30,133 nucleotides of DNA. Origin: Campylobacterales bacterium (lineage in GTDB: Bacteria > Campylobacterota > Campylobacteria > Campylobacterales > Nitratiruptoraceae). Position numbers and translations under genes: made by a program. Below, in pieces: positions 24,809 through 30,133 of this stretch; within the stretch, counting starts at the first letter, position 1, and each line of letters opens with the position of its first letter. The stretch spans positions 1-30,133 of the forward strand of contig JAMOUF010000235.1 in assembly GCA_027068245.1 (NCBI GenBank), written 5' to 3'. Under the pieces are notes generated by a model. The model saw nothing but the letters and a program-made list of their open reading frames with translations, was not told where the DNA came from and made no database searches.

Positions 24809-25043
24809 AAAGATCCGGATGAGATTTTTTTATTCCTTCTATTATATTTACCACATCCTCATAACTCATCTCATATCCGCCCCCGCCTGAGATTTTCTCG
24901 AACCTCTCAAGATATAGCTCTACGGCTCTTGGCATCTTTTCTTCACCGACTCCCGCAAAGTGCAAAGCGGCTCCCAGCATATCGGCAAGCTGCATCGCAA
25001 GTTCTTCTATCTCTATCATAGCTTTTTTAAGTTCGTCATTCAC
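24801..25043 (-). CDS. Small protein of unknown function, third gene of Rrf2-DHH operon
   Basis: An 80-residue soluble protein from a GTG start (reads MNDELKKAMIEIEELAMQL). I do not recognise the family. It is mostly helical and acidic, with a glycine run (SGGGG) between an amphipathic first half and a second half DVVNIIEGIKKSHPDLF. There is no signal peptide, membrane segment or cysteine. The GTG overlaps the stop codon of the phosphoesterase gene (GTGA), and an AAAGG ribosome binding site lies within that gene's end, which strongly supports real translation. Its 3' end overlaps the flhB stop by 8 bases on the other strand. Co-translation suggests a link with the phosphoesterase, but no function can be assigned. 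Confidence 0.7.
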   Translation of the reverse strand: MNDELKKAMIEIEELAMQLADMLGAALHFAGVGEEKMPRAVELYLERFEKISGGGGYEMSYEDVVNIIEGIKKSHPDLFT

Positions 25044-26047
25044 TCTTTTTCCTTTAAAAGACGCTCTATAAAGGATTTTAACTCCTCATATCTGAAAAAC
25101 TCTTTAAAATCCTTTATCTTTCCCCCGCTGGCATTGGGGTGGCCGCCTCCGCCCGCTATGGCCTCCGCCATTTTGGAGACATCCATCTTATTGTCGGCTC
25201 TTAGGCTAAATGTCCCTCTGCTGTTTACGTTCATAAAAAAGTGGTAATCCGGATGGGCTTTTAAAAATGCGTTTCCGATAATGGAGCTGTTTTGGATTCC
25301 GTAAGTGAGTATCCCTTTATATTCTTCAAAAAAAACGGTCATTTTGTCTTTTTTTCTTGTCAGCAGTTTTAATATATGCTCTGTTACAAGATTGTCAAGG
25401 GTATCTCTTTTTTCATTGATGAAAAAGCTCTTTTTTATTTTCCACAGTTCATCGTCGAAAGCTATATGATCCGATCCGTTTTTTAAAAAATCCAAAGAGC
25501 GCTCAAGTATATGGTGTTTGTATGAGATGTTCTCTTTTAAAAAAGTTATCCTGTTTATCTCCTTGGCCTCGTCGACGCCCCTCATCAAAACTTTTCCAAA
25601 CTCAAACAACTCATCGTCGCTAAGCCATATATCCACGGCGTTGACGGCGTTGACGAGTTTTTCCAGATGAGCGGTTTTTTCGTTTTTAAAAAAGTTGTAT
25701 GTAATCAAGGAGGCGGACTTGGTGGAGTCCAGGTGATACCAGTCAAATTTCATGGATGTATCCAATCCGGATAGATGGTGATCCAGCAGCTGAAGCTTTA
25801 CATCGCTTAGCCCCTTTATCCTCTCGTCCAGATATTGGGCCTCTTGAGGCGTCAAATTCAAATCTGTTATAAGAAAGTAGCTTTTATCGCCTCTTTCTTC
25901 GATGAGATCAAGTATCTCGTCTATACGGACCAATACCTCTTCGCCGTAATTGGCGTTTACGAAATATCCCTCATCAAAAAGCTGTTTAGTCACATACTGG
26001 CATGTATAGCCGTCAAGATCCGTATGAGATAGGTGGTAAAAATTCAT
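25040..26047 (-). CDS. DHH/DHHA1 phosphoesterase, NrnB-like oligoribonuclease candidate
   Basis: A 335-residue cytoplasmic protein of the DHH superfamily, which hydrolyses phosphodiester bonds in short RNA, dinucleotides or polyphosphate with manganese. Metal-binding motifs are HTDLDGY (residues 8-14), the aspartate in LITDLNL (Asp62) and Asp89-His90-His91 (DHHLSG). The C-terminal DHHA1 substrate-binding domain has GGGGHPNASGG at 299-309. The opening YHLSHTDLDGY resembles NrnB, the oligoribonuclease of Bacillus, more than NrnA or RecJ. The start at 26047 overlaps the Rrf2 gene stop (ATGA) and has AAAGGA upstream; a longer frame beginning at 26131 runs over the regulator and is unlikely. Degradation of nano-RNA or pGpG is the likeliest role; the exact substrate is unknown. 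Confidence 0.85.
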   Translation of the reverse strand: MNFYHLSHTDLDGYTCQYVTKQLFDEGYFVNANYGEEVLVRIDEILDLIEERGDKSYFLITDLNLTPQEAQYLDERIKGLSDVKLQLLDHHLSGLDTSMKFDWYHLDSTKSASLITYNFFKNEKTAHLEKLVNAVNAVDIWLSDDELFEFGKVLMRGVDEAKEINRITFLKENISYKHHILERSLDFLKNGSDHIAFDDELWKIKKSFFINEKRDTLDNLVTEHILKLLTRKKDKMTVFFEEYKGILTYGIQNSSIIGNAFLKAHPDYHFFMNVNSRGTFSLRADNKMDVSKMAEAIAGGGGHPNASGGKIKDFKEFFRYEELKSFIERLLKEKE

Positions 26048-26445
26048 TCCATTATATCCTTTAGTGTCAATTCTTCCAAATAGCTGTCTACCTTTGTCTG
26101 AAGCCTGTTTAAAAAGGGCCACAGAGTGCAAAAATCCCCCTGATTGGAAGGGCAGGCGCCCTGGTCCGTGGAGCAGTCGAATATTGAAACGCTTCTGCCC
26201 TCAGCCGCATGTGCTATCTCTTTTATGGATATCTGCTCTGCGGGCAGGGCAAGCTTGAACCCTCCGGCAGCCCCTTTGTATGATATGAGTATTCCCTTTT
26301 TGGCGAGCGACTGCAGGATTTTCGCAAGGAAACTTCTTGAGATATTGAGTCTTTTAGAAAGATATTCTGTTCCCAGAGGTTTCTCCTCTTTTGCTATTAT
26401 TATGAGTGAAAGAAGAGCGTATTCCGTGGCCCTTGTAAACAGCAT
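26044..26445 (-). CDS. Rrf2-family transcriptional regulator, probably Fe-S cluster binding
   Basis: A 133-residue Rrf2-type regulator. Residues 1-62 are the winged helix (RATEYALLSLIIIA, then LSKRLNISRSFLAKILQSL and the wing GAAGGF). The C-terminal part contains three cysteines, Cys91, Cys98 and Cys106 (spacing x6 and x7), in the place where IscR, NsrR and RsrR-type members hold an iron-sulfur cluster. It probably senses iron-sulfur status, nitric oxide or redox stress; which one cannot be read from the sequence. AAGGG precedes the ATG. It leads an operon with the phosphoesterase and the small protein, and is divergent from rpsO. Direct repeats around its own promoter suggest autoregulation. 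Confidence 0.9.
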   Translation of the reverse strand: MLFTRATEYALLSLIIIAKEEKPLGTEYLSKRLNISRSFLAKILQSLAKKGILISYKGAAGGFKLALPAEQISIKEIAHAAEGRSVSIFDCSTDQGACPSNQGDFCTLWPFLNRLQTKVDSYLEELTLKDIME

Positions 26446-26457
26446 ATAATTTCCCTT

Positions 26458-26488
26458 TACTAAATTTGTTTTAAATTATACTAAATTT
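26458..26488 (-). promoter_or_regulatory. Promoter of Rrf2 operon with direct repeats (candidate operator)
   Basis: On the minus strand a -10 TATAAT lies at 26480-26475, 30 bases before the Rrf2 ATG. A 10-base direct repeat, TACTAAATTT (given on the + strand), occurs at 26458-26467 and 26479-26488, so the copies start exactly 21 bases apart, two helical turns, and flank or overlap the -10. This is the arrangement expected of a dimer-of-dimers or two-dimer operator. The repeat is visible; its use by the Rrf2 protein is inferred. Confidence 0.45.
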
Positions 26489-26527
26489 CTCCTAATTACA
26501 CCTTTTGTAAAAAATTAATTTTTTGGC

Positions 26528-26565
26528 TATAATTGCCCTTCACAAAATTTAGACCAATCAGGAGG
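26528..26565 (+). promoter_or_regulatory. rpsO promoter -10 and ribosome binding site
   Basis: TATAAT at 26528-26533 follows a T-rich tract and TTTTGGC, the usual look of a vegetative promoter in Campylobacterota, where a T/A-rich upstream region replaces the -35. A consensus AGGAGG at 26560-26565 stands 5 bases before the rpsO ATG. It fires away from the Rrf2 operon promoter about 50 bases upstream. Confidence 0.65.
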
Positions 26566-26570
26566 CTAAC

Positions 26571-26840
26571 ATGGCTTTGGATTCGGCGAAAAAGAAAGAG
26601 ATTATCTCAAAATTCGCGCAATCGGAAAACGACACAGGTTCACCTGCGGTACAAATAGCACTTTTAAGTGAGAGAATCAGTTATCTGACAGACCATTTGA
26701 AAGAGCATAAAAAAGACCACTCTTCAAGACTTGGGCTGCTAAAACTGGTAGGACAGAGAAAGAGACTTTTAAACTACCTGAAGAAAAAAGATTACGACAA
26801 ATACTCTCAGGTAATAAAAGAGCTTGGAATAAGAGGCTAA
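26571..26840 (+). CDS. rpsO: 30S ribosomal protein S15
   Basis: An 89-residue protein with the full S15 pattern: [20 protein letters not shown], the [20 protein letters not shown] block and the [20 protein letters not shown] end. It binds the central domain of 16S rRNA early in 30S assembly. Length is exactly normal. The gene is monocistronic here, with its own promoter, a perfect ribosome binding site and a small hairpin at the stop codon. It is flanked by the divergent Rrf2 operon and the heat-shock operon. Confidence 0.98.
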   Translation: MALDSAKKKEIISKFAQSENDTGSPAVQIALLSERISYLTDHLKEHKKDHSSRLGLLKLVGQRKRLLNYLKKKDYDKYSQVIKELGIRG

Positions 26841-26850
26841 ACCCTCTTTT
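26831..26850 (+). terminator. Short hairpin at the end of rpsO, possible terminator
   Basis: AAGAGG (26831-26836) and CCTCTT (26843-26848) are perfect complements around a 6-base loop that includes the rpsO stop codon, followed by a few T residues. Six base pairs make a weak intrinsic terminator, but it is the only candidate between rpsO and the hrcA promoter. Confidence 0.35.
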
Positions 26851-26990
26851 CCTCCCAGCTTCTAACCTACCTCAAAACCAAAAACCTTTAAACTTAAAAT
26901 CCCTCCCTCTTATCCGGATAGAAAATCTTGCTTTAAAATTTTTGATGGATCTTTTTCTGTCAATCATATTAATATTCTCTGTTAAATAAA

Positions 26991-27011
26991 CTTGACACGC
27001 TAAGGCTCAAT
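26991..27011 (+). promoter_or_regulatory. HAIR-like inverted repeat (candidate HspR operator)
   Basis: The known HspR operator is CTTGAGT, seven bases, ACTCAAG. Here CTTGACA, seven bases and GCTCAAT stand in exactly that geometry; 10 of 14 operator positions match, all of the outer CTTGA and the inner CTCAA. It covers the -35 of the hrcA promoter, where a repressor would block polymerase. Part of the match comes from the -35 TTGACA itself, which weakens it. HspR with HrcA controls the same operon in Helicobacter and Campylobacter; no hspR gene is in the window. Confidence 0.4.
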
Positions 27012-27021
27012 TAAGTATAAT
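26992..27021 (+). promoter_or_regulatory. Strong sigma-70-type promoter of the hrcA operon
   Basis: A perfect TTGACA (26992-26997) and a perfect TATAAT (27016-27021) are separated by 18 bases, 24 bases before the GTG start of hrcA. This is unusually close to the general bacterial consensus for a Campylobacterota-type genome. The -35 lies inside a HAIR-like inverted repeat, and the transcript start region precedes a CIRCE-like half site. The 150 bases between rpsO and this promoter are AT-rich and hold no other gene. Confidence 0.7.
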
Positions 27022-27025
27022 ACAT

Positions 27026-27052
27026 ATAGCAAAAAAAGGATCAGAGTGCTAA
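27026..27052 (+). promoter_or_regulatory. CIRCE-like element, right half perfect, overlapping hrcA start
   Basis: CIRCE is TTAGCACTC, nine bases, GAGTGCTAA. The right half GAGTGCTAA is perfect at 27044-27052. Nine bases upstream the left half reads ATAGCAAAA, keeping only TAGCA (5 of 9). The right half contains the likely GTG start of hrcA. It may be a degenerate HrcA operator. Confidence 0.35.
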
Positions 27053-27840
27053 AAATGGATAAAAAAAGTTACATTTTGGAAAAACTCGTTGAAGAGTATA
27101 TTAAAGTCCCAGAACCCGTCAGCTCAAAACAGCTGCAAAAGAGCCTTGATCTGTCGCTCTCAAGCGCTACTATCAGATACTATTTCCAAAAGCTCTCCCA
27201 AAACGGGGCCATAACCCAGCCACATATAAGCAGCGGCCGGGTTCCAACGGTACAGACGCTTAAGGATTTTTGGAAAAAAAGACTTGAAGACACCGATATG
27301 AGTTCGGATGAAAATATATTGAAAAAACTGGAACATATCTCGCAAAAAGAGCATATATTCTGTGAGGTTACAGAGTATAAAAGGCTCTTTTTAAACGGAG
27401 TTCACAACTACGACAACAGGTTTTTGATCTGTGACTTTGAGAATGAGGATTTTATCCTCCCATACAATAAAAACTTGGAGCGCTTTTTTAGTAACCAAAT
27501 AGGCCAGGAGGGGTTGAAGCTCTCCCAGATATGTAACGATATAGGGCTTATCAACATTTCAAAAAGTTTAAAAAGATTTCTAACGCGAAATTTCAGCCAT
27601 TTTATGCTAAAAGAGGTTATAGAGATCGCAAACGAGGATATGGAGTGGGCCAACAGATTTCTGCCCTCTTTGTTGGATGGCACTTTTATGTATAATACTA
27701 AAAAGGGGCTGAAGTTTTACAACAGCATTTTGACCTTTAAATTTTCGGTAAACCAGAAAAACAGCTGCAGCGAGGTTTTACTCGTAGGCAGGGTTTACAG
27801 AAACTACCTAAAACTTATAAATCAACTAAAAGGAGAGTAA
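27046..27840 (+). CDS. hrcA: Heat-inducible transcription repressor HrcA
   Basis: HrcA represses heat-shock genes by binding CIRCE and depends on GroEL for folding. The product is 264 residues, shorter than the Gram-positive protein (about 340) but typical of the short HrcA of Campylobacterota. The N-terminal winged helix is clear: [20 protein letters not shown], then [16 protein letters not shown] and [15 protein letters not shown], the most conserved HrcA segment. The rest, a GAF-like domain, is divergent. GTG at 27046 fits the AGGA five bases upstream better than the ATG at 27055, which would remove three residues. First gene of the hrcA-grpE-dnaK operon. Confidence 0.93.
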   Translation: MLKMDKKSYILEKLVEEYIKVPEPVSSKQLQKSLDLSLSSATIRYYFQKLSQNGAITQPHISSGRVPTVQTLKDFWKKRLEDTDMSSDENILKKLEHISQKEHIFCEVTEYKRLFLNGVHNYDNRFLICDFENEDFILPYNKNLERFFSNQIGQEGLKLSQICNDIGLINISKSLKRFLTRNFSHFMLKEVIEIANEDMEWANRFLPSLLDGTFMYNTKKGLKFYNSILTFKFSVNQKNSCSEVLLVGRVYRNYLKLINQLKGE

Positions 27841-27841
27841 G

Positions 27842-28387
27842 ATGGCAAAAAAAGAGAGAAAGAACCAGCCTGCTGAGGTTAAAGAGACCAAACAGCAAGA
27901 GGAGAAAGAAAGAGGCGAAGCAGTGGACTGTGAGGAGCTTGAGAAGAAGCTAAAGGAGTGTGAGGAAGAGGTTTTGAGGCTTCACGCCGATTTTGAAAAT
28001 ACGAAAAAGAGACTTGAGAAGGATAAGATCAGGGCGATAGAGTATGCTTTGGAGAAGTTCGCTCAGGATCTGCTACCTGTTCTTGACAGTCTTGATATGG
28101 CGCTTGCGACGCTAAATAAAAAGAACATGAAAGCGGAAGAGGCCATAGAGCAGCTTAAAAAGGGTATCGAGCTTACTATAGAGCAGTTTATAAAAGTGCT
28201 TAACAAGTATGGTATCGAAGTAATCGAGATTGAAGAGGGCGGAGAGTTCAATCCGCATCTGCACGAGGCTATATTGCAGGTGGAAGACGCTGAGAAAAAA
28301 GCCGGAGAGATAGTCCAGGTTATCCAAAAGGGCTATGTATACAAAGGCAGGGTGTTGCGTCCGGCAAAAGTGAGCGTAGCGAAGTAG
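27842..28387 (+). CDS. grpE: Nucleotide exchange factor GrpE
   Basis: GrpE releases ADP from DnaK and acts as thermosensor of the chaperone cycle. The 181-residue product has a charged disordered start, a long coiled coil from about residue 40 to 90 ([18 protein letters not shown]), the helical bundle with [12 protein letters not shown], and the C-terminal beta wing with [12 protein letters not shown] and [14 protein letters not shown]. All family landmarks are present. It starts 1 base after the hrcA stop, with AAGGAG inside hrcA, so it is coupled to the repressor. Confidence 0.97.
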   Translation: MAKKERKNQPAEVKETKQQEEKERGEAVDCEELEKKLKECEEEVLRLHADFENTKKRLEKDKIRAIEYALEKFAQDLLPVLDSLDMALATLNKKNMKAEEAIEQLKKGIELTIEQFIKVLNKYGIEVIEIEEGGEFNPHLHEAILQVEDAEKKAGEIVQVIQKGYVYKGRVLRPAKVSVAK

Positions 28388-28394
28388 AGTTACA

Positions 28395-28430
28395 AAAGTA
28401 GCAGAAAAGTTTAGCTGCTTTAACTATAAT
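28395..28430 (+). promoter_or_regulatory. grpE-dnaK gap: hairpin followed by a -10-like TATAAT
   Basis: The 72-base gap contains a hairpin, AAAGTAGC (28395-28402) pairing with GCTGCTTT (28414-28421) through eight pairs including one G-U, with an 11-base loop. It is followed at once by AACTATAATTT, a good -10 at 28425-28430, 29 bases before the dnaK ATG. This could be a second promoter for dnaK, or an mRNA processing/attenuation site that sets the ratio of dnaK to hrcA-grpE. Confidence 0.35.
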
Positions 28431-28459
28431 TTAAAAAATTTAATTAAAAGGAGATAGAG

Positions 28460-30133
28460 ATGGGAAAAGTATTAGGAATCGACCTTGGAACGACCAACTC
28501 CTGTATGGCTACATACGAGGGGAACGAGGCGAAAGTCATTCCAAACAGAGAGGGTAAAAACACCACTCCATCGGTAGTGGCTTTTACCGATAAAGGAGAG
28601 GTTTTGGTAGGGGATCCCGCCAAAAGGCAGATGATAACAAACCCCACCAGAACCATATACTCCGTAAAAAGAATTATGGGCTTGATGTGTAACGAGCCAA
28701 AAGCCGAGGAGGCGAAAAAGAGGCTTCCATACAAAATAGTTGACAGAAACGGCGCATGTGCTGTGGAGGTTGACGGAAAAGTCTATACGCCTCAAGAGAT
28801 CAGTGCCAAGATTTTGATGAAACTCAAAGAGGATGCGGAAGCATATCTTGGCGAAGAGGTAAACGAGGCGGTAATCACCGTTCCGGCATACTTCAACGAT
28901 GCGCAAAGAAAGGCTACCAAAGAGGCCGGAACCATTGCCGGGCTAAATGTTTTAAGAATTATCAACGAGCCGACAGCCGCCGCTCTTGCATACGGACTTG
29001 ACAAGAAAAACGCCGAAAAAATCGTCGTTTACGATCTTGGGGGCGGAACGTTCGACGTAACCATTCTTGAAACCGGTGACAATGTGGTTGAGGTTTTGGC
29101 AACCGGCGGTGACGCATTTTTGGGTGGAGACGACTTTGACAACAGAATCATCGACTGGCTTGTAGAGGAGTTTAAAAAAGAGACCGGTATAGATTTGAAA
29201 AAAGACATTATGGCTCTTCAAAGACTCAAAGAAGCGGCCGAAAACGCCAAAAAAGAGCTCTCAACCGCTATGGAGACTGAGATTAACCTGCCGTTTATCA
29301 CAGCGGATGAGACAGGACCCAAGCACCTTGTCAAAAAGCTTACAAGAGCCAAATTTGAAAGCCTAATCGAAGATTTGGTGGATAAAACCATCAAAATAGC
29401 GGCTGACGTGCTTAAAGACTCCGGACTTAGCAAAAAAGATATAAATGAAGTTGTATTGGTAGGCGGTTCGACCAGGATTCCACTGGTTCAAAGAAAGGTA
29501 AAAGAGTTCTTTGAAAAAGAGCCTAACAAAACGGTCAATCCGGATGAAGTTGTTGCCGTTGGTGCAGCTATTCAGGGAGCTGTATTGAAGGGTGACGTCA
29601 AAGATGTATTGCTGCTTGACGTAACACCTCTTAGCCTTGGAATCGAGACGCTTGGTGGCGTTATGACAAAAGTTATAGAAAGAGGTACCACCATACCTGT
29701 GAAAAAGACACAGATTTTCAGCACTGCTGAAGATAACCAGCCCGCTGTTACGGTTCACGTATTGCAGGGTGAGAGGGAGTTGGCAAAAGACAACAAATCC
29801 CTCGGGCAGTTCACGCTTGAAGGAATTCCGCCTGCACCAAGAGGCGTTCCACAAATCGAGGTATCTTTTGACATAGATGCCAACGGTATCTTGACCGTAA
29901 GTGCCAAGGACAAGGCAACTGGTAAAGAGCAGCAGATTAAAGTTACGGGTTCCAGCGGTCTTAGTGAAGAGGAGATCCAAAAGATGATCCAGGAGGCTGA
30001 GGCTCACAAAGAGGAAGACAGAAAGAGAAAAGAGCTTATAGAGGCTAAAAACCAGGCAGACGCTTTGGCATATCAGACAGAAAAGAGCCTAAGCGAAGCC
30101 GGTGAAGCTGTAAGCGCAGAGGATAGAGCAAAA
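28460..30133 (+). CDS. dnaK: Chaperone protein DnaK (Hsp70), 3' end cut by window
   Basis: The ATP-driven chaperone that works with GrpE and DnaJ. 558 residues are present of an expected 620-640; the frame is still open at the window edge, so the rest of the helical lid is outside. Visible landmarks are [13 protein letters not shown] (phosphate loop 1), [31 protein letters not shown] (phosphate loop 2), [14 protein letters not shown], the interdomain linker [18 protein letters not shown], and the substrate-binding domain with [22 protein letters not shown] stands 5 bases before the ATG. Codon use is cleaner than in the flagellar genes, as expected for a highly expressed gene. Confidence 0.99.
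   Translation, partial: MGKVLGIDLGTTNSCMATYEGNEAKVIPNREGKNTTPSVVAFTDKGEVLVGDPAKRQMITNPTRTIYSVKRIMGLMCNEPKAEEAKKRLPYKIVDRNGACAVEVDGKVYTPQEISAKILMKLKEDAEAYLGEEVNEAVITVPAYFNDAQRKATKEAGTIAGLNVLRIINEPTAAALAYGLDKKNAEKIVVYDLGGGTFDVTILETGDNVVEVLATGGDAFLGGDDFDNRIIDWLVEEFKKETGIDLKKDIMALQRLKEAAENAKKELSTAMETEINLPFITADETGPKHLVKKLTRAKFESLIEDLVDKTIKIAADVLKDSGLSKKDINEVVLVGGSTRIPLVQRKVKEFFEKEPNKTVNPDEVVAVGAAIQGAVLKGDVKDVLLLDVTPLSLGIETLGGVMTKVIERGTTIPVKKTQIFSTAEDNQPAVTVHVLQGERELAKDNKSLGQFTLEGIPPAPRGVPQIEVSFDIDANGILTVSAKDKATGKEQQIKVTGSSGLSEEEIQKMIQEAEAHKEEDRKRKELIEAKNQADALAYQTEKSLSEAGEAVSAEDRAK

Larger units (their letters stand above)
1123..29545. repeat. Highly iterated octamer palindrome ATCCGGAT, 16 dispersed copies
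   Basis: ATCCGGAT reads the same on both strands. I found it starting at 1123, 1598, 3478, 6936, 9266, 11090, 11756, 14239, 15993, 16701, 19286, 24813, 25247, 25765, 26912 and 29538, about one per 1.9 kb. Base composition predicts fewer than one copy in a window of this size. Of the 22 CCGGAT hexamers I located, 16 are preceded by AT, so the full octamer is favoured. Copies lie in genes on both strands, in all three codon phases (most as xAT-CCG-GAT), and one is intergenic (26912, extended to TATCCGGATA). Found by eye, so a few copies could be missed. Function unknown. Confidence 0.8.

Noticed and set aside
26048..26131. Longer start for the DHH phosphoesterase
   Set aside because: The extra 28 residues fall inside the Rrf2 coding region in another frame, and the internal ATG begins with the conserved family N terminus and has a ribosome binding site.
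29363..30007. 214-codon open frame on the minus strand opposite dnaK
   Set aside because: Long antisense frames are well known opposite dnaK because of its codon bias; no start signals or family match.

Overview
This window holds one very large flagellar locus followed by a small regulatory operon, a ribosomal protein gene and the start of a heat-shock operon. The coding style (many AAA/GAG/ATA/AGG codons, overlapping ATGA junctions, moderate GC) and the protein types (FlhF/FlhG/FliA, short HrcA, hrcA-grpE-dnaK, HspR-box-like operator) fit a member of Campylobacterota, plausibly a thermophilic vent lineage of the Nitratiruptor/Nautiliales kind. That placement is inference from protein style and gene content; no rRNA is present to confirm it.

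Layout. (1) 1-24808, + strand: a nearly gapless flagellar cluster: fliM (5' truncated by the window), fliN, flgF, flgG, flgA, flgH, flgI, flgJ-type rod-binding protein, flhA, flhF, flhG, fliA, a fliK-like gene, an exported TPR protein, flgB, flgC, fliE, fliF, fliH, fliI, flgD, flgE, fliL, a second short fliN, fliO, fliP, fliQ, fliR, flhB. Most neighbours overlap or sit within 12 bases. The only larger gaps are 36 bases before flgI and 71 bases before flgD. (2) 24801-26445, - strand: an Rrf2-family Fe-S-type regulator, a DHH/DHHA1 phosphoesterase and an 80-residue unknown protein, overlapping head to tail and convergent with flhB. (3) 26571-26840, + strand: rpsO. (4) 27046 to the end, + strand: hrcA, grpE and dnaK (3' truncated).

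How it works together. The cluster encodes the export gate (FlhA, FlhB, FliO, FliP, FliQ, FliR), its ATPase and stator (FliI, FliH), the MS ring (FliF), C-ring parts (FliM, two FliN), rod (FliE, FlgB, FlgC, FlgF, FlgG), P and L rings and their chaperone (FlgI, FlgH, FlgA), hook and hook assembly factors (FlgE, FlgD, FliK-like), FliL, the placement/number pair FlhF-FlhG, and sigma-28. FliG, stators, hook-associated proteins, flagellins, FlgM and chemotaxis genes are not in the window. The heat-shock operon has its own strong promoter with HAIR-like and CIRCE-like elements.

The observations I rate highest are: an octamer palindrome, ATCCGGAT, present 16 times at about one per 1.9 kb and far above base-composition expectation; the exported cysteine-bearing TPR protein inside the flagellar cluster, a candidate motor-disk component of PflA type; two FliN paralogues at opposite ends of the locus; and the composite operator architecture at hrcA. 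No stretch longer than 300 bases lacks a gene; the longest is 26841-27045. I saw no tRNA, rRNA, insertion sequence or CRISPR array.
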